Shown here: positions 59,312 to 64,000 of the stretch, one piece after another
Numbering within the stretch: the first letter of the stretch is position 1
Layout of the letters: every line of letters starts with the position of its first letter
NCBI GenBank assembly: GCA_012295275.1
Contig: CM022677.1
Span: 12,904,934-12,968,933, forward strand
From: Chrysomallon squamiferum
Lineage: Eukaryota; Mollusca; Gastropoda; Neomphalida; Peltospiridae
Reading direction: 5' to 3'
DNA length: 64,000 bases
The notes under the pieces: generated by a model
The model's database searches: none
Seen by the model: only the letters and a program-made list of their open reading frames with translations
What the model was told of the DNA's origin: nothing
Made by a program: the position numbers and the translations under genes

Positions 59312-59380
<69 letters not shown>
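59312..59380. repeat. (GA)n microsatellite
   Basis: A pure GA run just inside the presumed intron following the 59213-59293 block. Confidence 0.95.
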
Positions 59381-59382
<2 letters not shown>

Positions 59383-59649
59383 TTTGTGTGATGCTTGTGA
59401 AGACAAATCAGTATTTTACTCCCTGTTTCCCTCTGATTATTTGAATGATAATTTTTCAGAAATAAAATATTGTCAACAAAATTGACCAGTACTGGGAGGA
59501 CAACGACAACTTCATCCTTCCTTGACCATCTGTATTTGCCTGATTCCCTCCTACACTGTAACATTCATCTAGATAAGTGTGTTAGATATGTATGTGTGTA
59601 TGTTTGTGAATATGTGTTTTCTTAGTATTGAGAGAAAATGGGTCTGTAT

Positions 59650-59845
59650 GTATAATGTGTGAGATAGACACAGAGCCAGACATACAGAGAGATGTGTATA
59701 ATGAGAAGGGTATATAATTAGTGAGATAGACTGACAGACACAGAGCCAGACATACAGAGAGATGAGTATAATGAGAAGGGTATATAATTAGTGAGATAGA
59801 CTGACAGGCACAGAGCCAGACATACAGAGAGATGTACTCAGTCTT
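59650..59845. repeat. 70-bp minisatellite
   Basis: CAGAGCCAGACATACAGAGA recurs at 59671, 59741 and 59811, exactly 70 bp apart, with nearly identical flanks. Just under three units. Confidence 0.95.
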
Positions 59846-60154
59846 TCAAGGTAATTTCTTTTTACAATTCTGTATATCAAAATATTAAAAATAGTTCAGT
59901 ATCCACGCAGCATCATTTATTCCTAAATTTACTGTCATTTTTAAATACATTTTTAAAATCTGGTTTCAGAAGTCCAATAAAAATATTTTTCTATAAACCT
60001 GCCTGTCTACAAGAGCATCTCTCAGTTATACATTTGTACATATTTCTATCATCCTTTCTGTCTCAACATAACAAAGCACACCATCCTCTACACATCTCAT
60101 TGTCTGTTTATCCATCTCTATATCTACATGTGTCTGCTGCTGTCAATCTGGCTG

Positions 60155-60443
<289 letters not shown>

Positions 60444-61239
60444 ACACCTAAAATATTATTTTGTAAAGTAGTTATTTCAAAAAATGTTGTGATATTTAAA
60501 ATGTACATAGTCCAGTGAGATCAAACAAAACTCCAATAACATTTATACAATAAAAATAAAATTCTTCTGTCATTATTTCATATAATTTTTATATCTATTT
60601 CATATTGTTTCTGTCTGTCTGTACAACTACCTCAGTATTCACCTACCTGTCTCTGTATAATATAATTAATGTGTATAATAATGATGATGATGAATATAAT
60701 AAATTAAATCATAATAATTAACGACAACAATAATAACAATAACAGTAGTAGTAATAGTAGTAGTAATAATAGGCAACAATAACAAAACATTATAATAGTA
60801 CTTACTGATTGTAATAAGTATAATATGTAATATATGTTACTAAGAAAAAGAAGGAATTGATGTTTTATTTAACAACATATATATGGTATTTCATGTTTTT
60901 GCTTTTGCATTAAACACTAATATTATGATGGAAGGAGAAAATGTGTTTTTAAAGAGACGTGATAAAATAGTTTTAATCTTATTCCATTAATAACTGAACT
61001 GAACTGTACTGTAGAAAAAAGTTCATGAAAGGAAACACAAATCTCTTCATAGATCATTTTCAGATCATCTATTTTTATTTATTTATTTTTTAATAAAACA
61101 ATTATAGTTTAAATAAAGTTTGAAAAAAGATATTTAAAAAATGACGAAGCACAGCTATTAATAACTTTAATAATTAGTACATGTATCTTAAAAGATAAGA
61201 AATTTTAAAAATATTTCTCTCAATTCATTTTTCATAAAA

Positions 61240-61371
61240 AAGTTTCTTTAAATTCATTTCTGAAACATCAATACCAATGATGATTTTAATTTGGTTTGAT
61301 AAGAACAAGAAAATGAAAATAACAATAAAGATTTAAATAAATAAATGGATAAACTAAAAAGTAATAATAAT

Positions 61372-61406
<35 letters not shown>

Positions 61407-61500
61407 CATTATAAATAAGTAAAGTAAAACAAAATCTAAATAAAAATAAATTACAATCAACAATTAAGAAATGAAAAAAAGAAGGAAAATGAGAAGAATT
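61240..61500. repeat. Dispersed AT-rich repeat (second copy of 5750-6290)
   Basis: It shares CCAATGATGATTTTAAT and the CAATTAAGAAA..GAAGG end with the first copy. An (AAT)n run sits at 61374-61403. Confidence 0.55.
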
Positions 61501-61839
61501 TATTATCTGTGTTTAAAAGAAAGCACATTTACCTTGGGTGCATGTTTTGTGTGTCAGTGTGTGTCAGTGTGTGTGAATGTGTTTTGTTGATGTGTTTATT
61601 ATTTGTTTGTCTTTTAAATTTTGTTACCAAGGTTAAAGTTAATAATACATTTTATAATATTATTTTATTCAGTTCTACACATGTTACAGTTATATAGGTT
61701 TTTAACTTAAATACTATGAAGAAATTATTTAGTGTTGACTGCAGACTTGAATATAAAAGTCACATTTAGAACATTTTAAATAAAGTTTAAAGTGTCTTAA
61801 AATAAAAGAAAAAATTCATGAATGTCAAACTTTCATGAA

Positions 61840-62280
61840 TCATTCAGTGACTGACAAAAACAAGTACTATAATATTACATTTTAGATTATAGATTCTTTT
61901 AGTTCTGTTTTTAACAAAAACATTTTGAATTAATATAAGTTTTCATAAATGTCCTGATATAAAATAACCGGTACTATAATATCATATTTTAGATTTTATA
62001 TTATTTTATTTCTGTTTTTACCAATAACATTTTGAATTAATACTATAATACAGGTATTTAATAAAAGTTTTCATGAATATTCTGATATAAAAAATAACAA
62101 GTATTATACTTTCACGTTTTAGATTTTTGATTCTTTTTGTTCTGTTTTTAACATTAACATTCTGAATTAATATTGTACTACAGGTAAATGATATACATTT
62201 TCATGAATGTCCTTATATAACAATAACAAAAATCACATTGTCAATGTTTTTATATTATTTTCACTTTAGATCAGTTTCTA
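61840..62280. repeat. Diverged tandem repeat, 107-140 bp unit
   Basis: TCTGTTTTTA(A/C)C..AACATT.TGAATTAATA followed by TTTTCAT(G/A)AAT.T.CTGATATAA recurs with cores at 61905, 62012 and 62152. The unequal spacing reflects an ~30-bp insertion in the later units. Confidence 0.75.
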
Positions 62281-62299
62281 AAAACCATTAAAATACAAA

Positions 62300-64000
62300 A
62301 ACTGACAGAAAAAAAGTAACTACACCAAAAAAAATGATATATATATTTTATTTATTATTACTTCAGTTCAGTCTTTTAAGAATAATAAAATTTGCAAAAA
62401 ACAAAACAGAATAGTAACAAAAATTTAAAAAAGTTTTAACAAGATACATGAAAAGGACCAATACAGTTTACAATGTTAGATTTCTTTTATTATGTTACTA
62501 CTTCTATTAATTTTACTCGTACTTGAAATACCTCATTGTAACTTGTTATACACTTGTTAATATTTAAGTAGGTAAAGAAAAAGAAGAAAGAAAAGGTTTT
62601 TACCATTGACCTTTTATATAATATAAAGTTATCTATTACTTTAATTGTAGTTTTTAATAACTGTTTTTTATTATTATTATTAACTCATACAAATAAATTC
62701 AAGAAATGTTTAAACTTACTGAACAGTAAGTGGAATGTGTCTGGATATTACTTAATAACAAATACAACTGTATGATTAATGACCGTGTATGATTTAAATT
62801 ATTTACAGTTTATTTTTAATGATAACTCTTAAAATAGTATCATTGTGGAAGTTTTTACTGCTGATATGTTGAAATGTTAATATATAACACAGAATATATT
62901 TAGATATACAATTATATTCATGGAACTGCTTACACATATAAAAATGTCCCTTTAAGTCTAATTATTTTATAATATCCTCTGTTAATATTGTCATTATTAC
63001 ATATTTTCTTTTCACAAAAATAGCTGAACACAGTTTATTAGTTTCTATAATTTATTCAACGTTGAATATTTAGTGAGTTGAAGCAAACTGAAAAGAAAAA
63101 CAAAATGGATAGTTCACTAGCATGTCAGATAAAACAAACAAGTTACATGATAGCAAAGTAGAATAACTAAATAACTGAACAAATAAATAAAGTATAAAAC
63201 TGTATCCTGAAAACACAGTCTTATTTCTCTTCATACAGTTGATAATTATTCATGTCATGTCATTTTATGTACACACACTTGTATGTATTATTTCTATTAA
63301 GTGCAAGCAAGGTCTGTGTGTGTCTGTGTGTGTGTTGTGTATGTGTGTGTGTGTGTGTGTGTGTTAAAGTAAATGGAGACACATTAGAAGTTTAAATATT
63401 TAACATCCAGTTATACACACAACTACACACATTAGACTTTCAGAACCATGAAAAATAACAAGAAACCCACCTCTAAAAACACAACAACATGGAAAACATA
63501 AAAATCACTAATTCAGATGATTCAGGAATGTTAGGATTTCCAAAAGACAGCAGGTTAAAAAGGCAAAATTTGATTTTTAAAAAAGAAAAAACGTTTACCA
63601 GAAACAAAAGGCGATAAATAAAAAAACAAGATAAATCACCAACAAACACTGACACAGACAAAACCCTGAACAGAAAATAATGAAAATTTCGATGTTTTGG
63701 TATCCTTACAAACAAATATAAACAGTATAGATATGGAGGATGAAGGGAGTGAACCTAACATGTGGGAAATATATATATATATACCACAGCATACAAATAC
63801 AGAAAAAAAAAACAATCTCCAAACAGAAGCATAAATCACCATAATCAACAAAACAGAGATCATAAACAAAAAGTAACAACCCAAGGAAAATTTAAGTCAG
63901 GATTACCACAAAACTCTTAAAGATTTTTTTAAACATCTGGGATCAACATTTTCTTACTGGGAATTACACTAATACTGAAACTCAGTAAAACAGTCTGCAC
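62300..64000. other. Gene-free AT-rich stretch
   Basis: No coding text is seen. A (TG)n run lies at about 63316-63364 and a short (AT)n at 63771-63782. Confidence 0.5.

Overview
The window is an AT-rich (by eye roughly three quarters A+T), intron-bearing animal nuclear sequence. It is packed with microsatellites ((GA)n, (CA)n, (AAT)n, (AAAT)n, GATA/GACA), minisatellites and transposon debris, and it contains two assembly gaps of exactly 200 N. CUB-domain, TOPORS-like RING and non-LTR retrotransposon coding fragments, TTAGGG-type interstitial telomere sequence, and a recurring AAGGGAAATAACTCT-type motif (familiar from mollusc repeats) make a mollusc or another lophotrochozoan the most likely source. 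That is inference; no species marker is present. There is no sign of prokaryotic organisation, rRNA, tRNA or CRISPR.

Layout. 0.7-5.6 kb: minus-strand coiled-coil coding remnants with splice-like edges and broken frames. 7.06-21.03 kb: a giant inverted repeat, the dominant feature, with arms of about 5.70 and 5.56 kb around a 2.7 kb spacer. The arms carry a CpG-rich ~145-bp satellite in both orientations, an intact 71-codon terminal exon and the C-terminal tail of a non-LTR reverse transcriptase. The spacer carries a 24-bp repeat encoding ENTSNTVS units. The left arm stops exactly at the first N gap, so the true centre of the palindrome is unresolved. 21.0-21.5 kb: a dispersed repeat abutting the palindrome, with a second copy at 32.6 kb. 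21.8-23.5 kb: a duplicated minus-strand gene end, one copy with a 13-residue repeat. 24.9-26.5 kb: 3' exons of a minus-strand CUB-domain membrane protein. 26.9-27.5 kb: a foldback (MITE-like) element. 31.2-31.5 and 51.6-51.9 kb: an inverted pair of repeats, each with a short ORF starting MAASNADQCLQTFKH. 34.2-35.05 kb: a TOPORS-like RING gene with a hydrophobic C-terminus. 38.3-40.1 kb: a tandem 1.13-kb duplication built on the same CpG satellite. 43.3-49.9 kb: short minus-strand exons, one telomere-like tract and a 1.2-kb hairpin/(CA)n array. 52.5-54.8 kb: another satellite copy and two unidentified ORFs. The remainder is low-complexity, gene-poor DNA.

A theme links the recognisable coding pieces. 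Several contain an internal tandem repeat (ENTSNTVS, PMEVDPFDDRDIQ, GRKISERDPG, TTNT) and most are interrupted by one- or two-base frame changes. They may be decaying genes, or genes damaged by residual assembly indels; the sequence alone cannot decide. No set of genes here forms a recognisable pathway.
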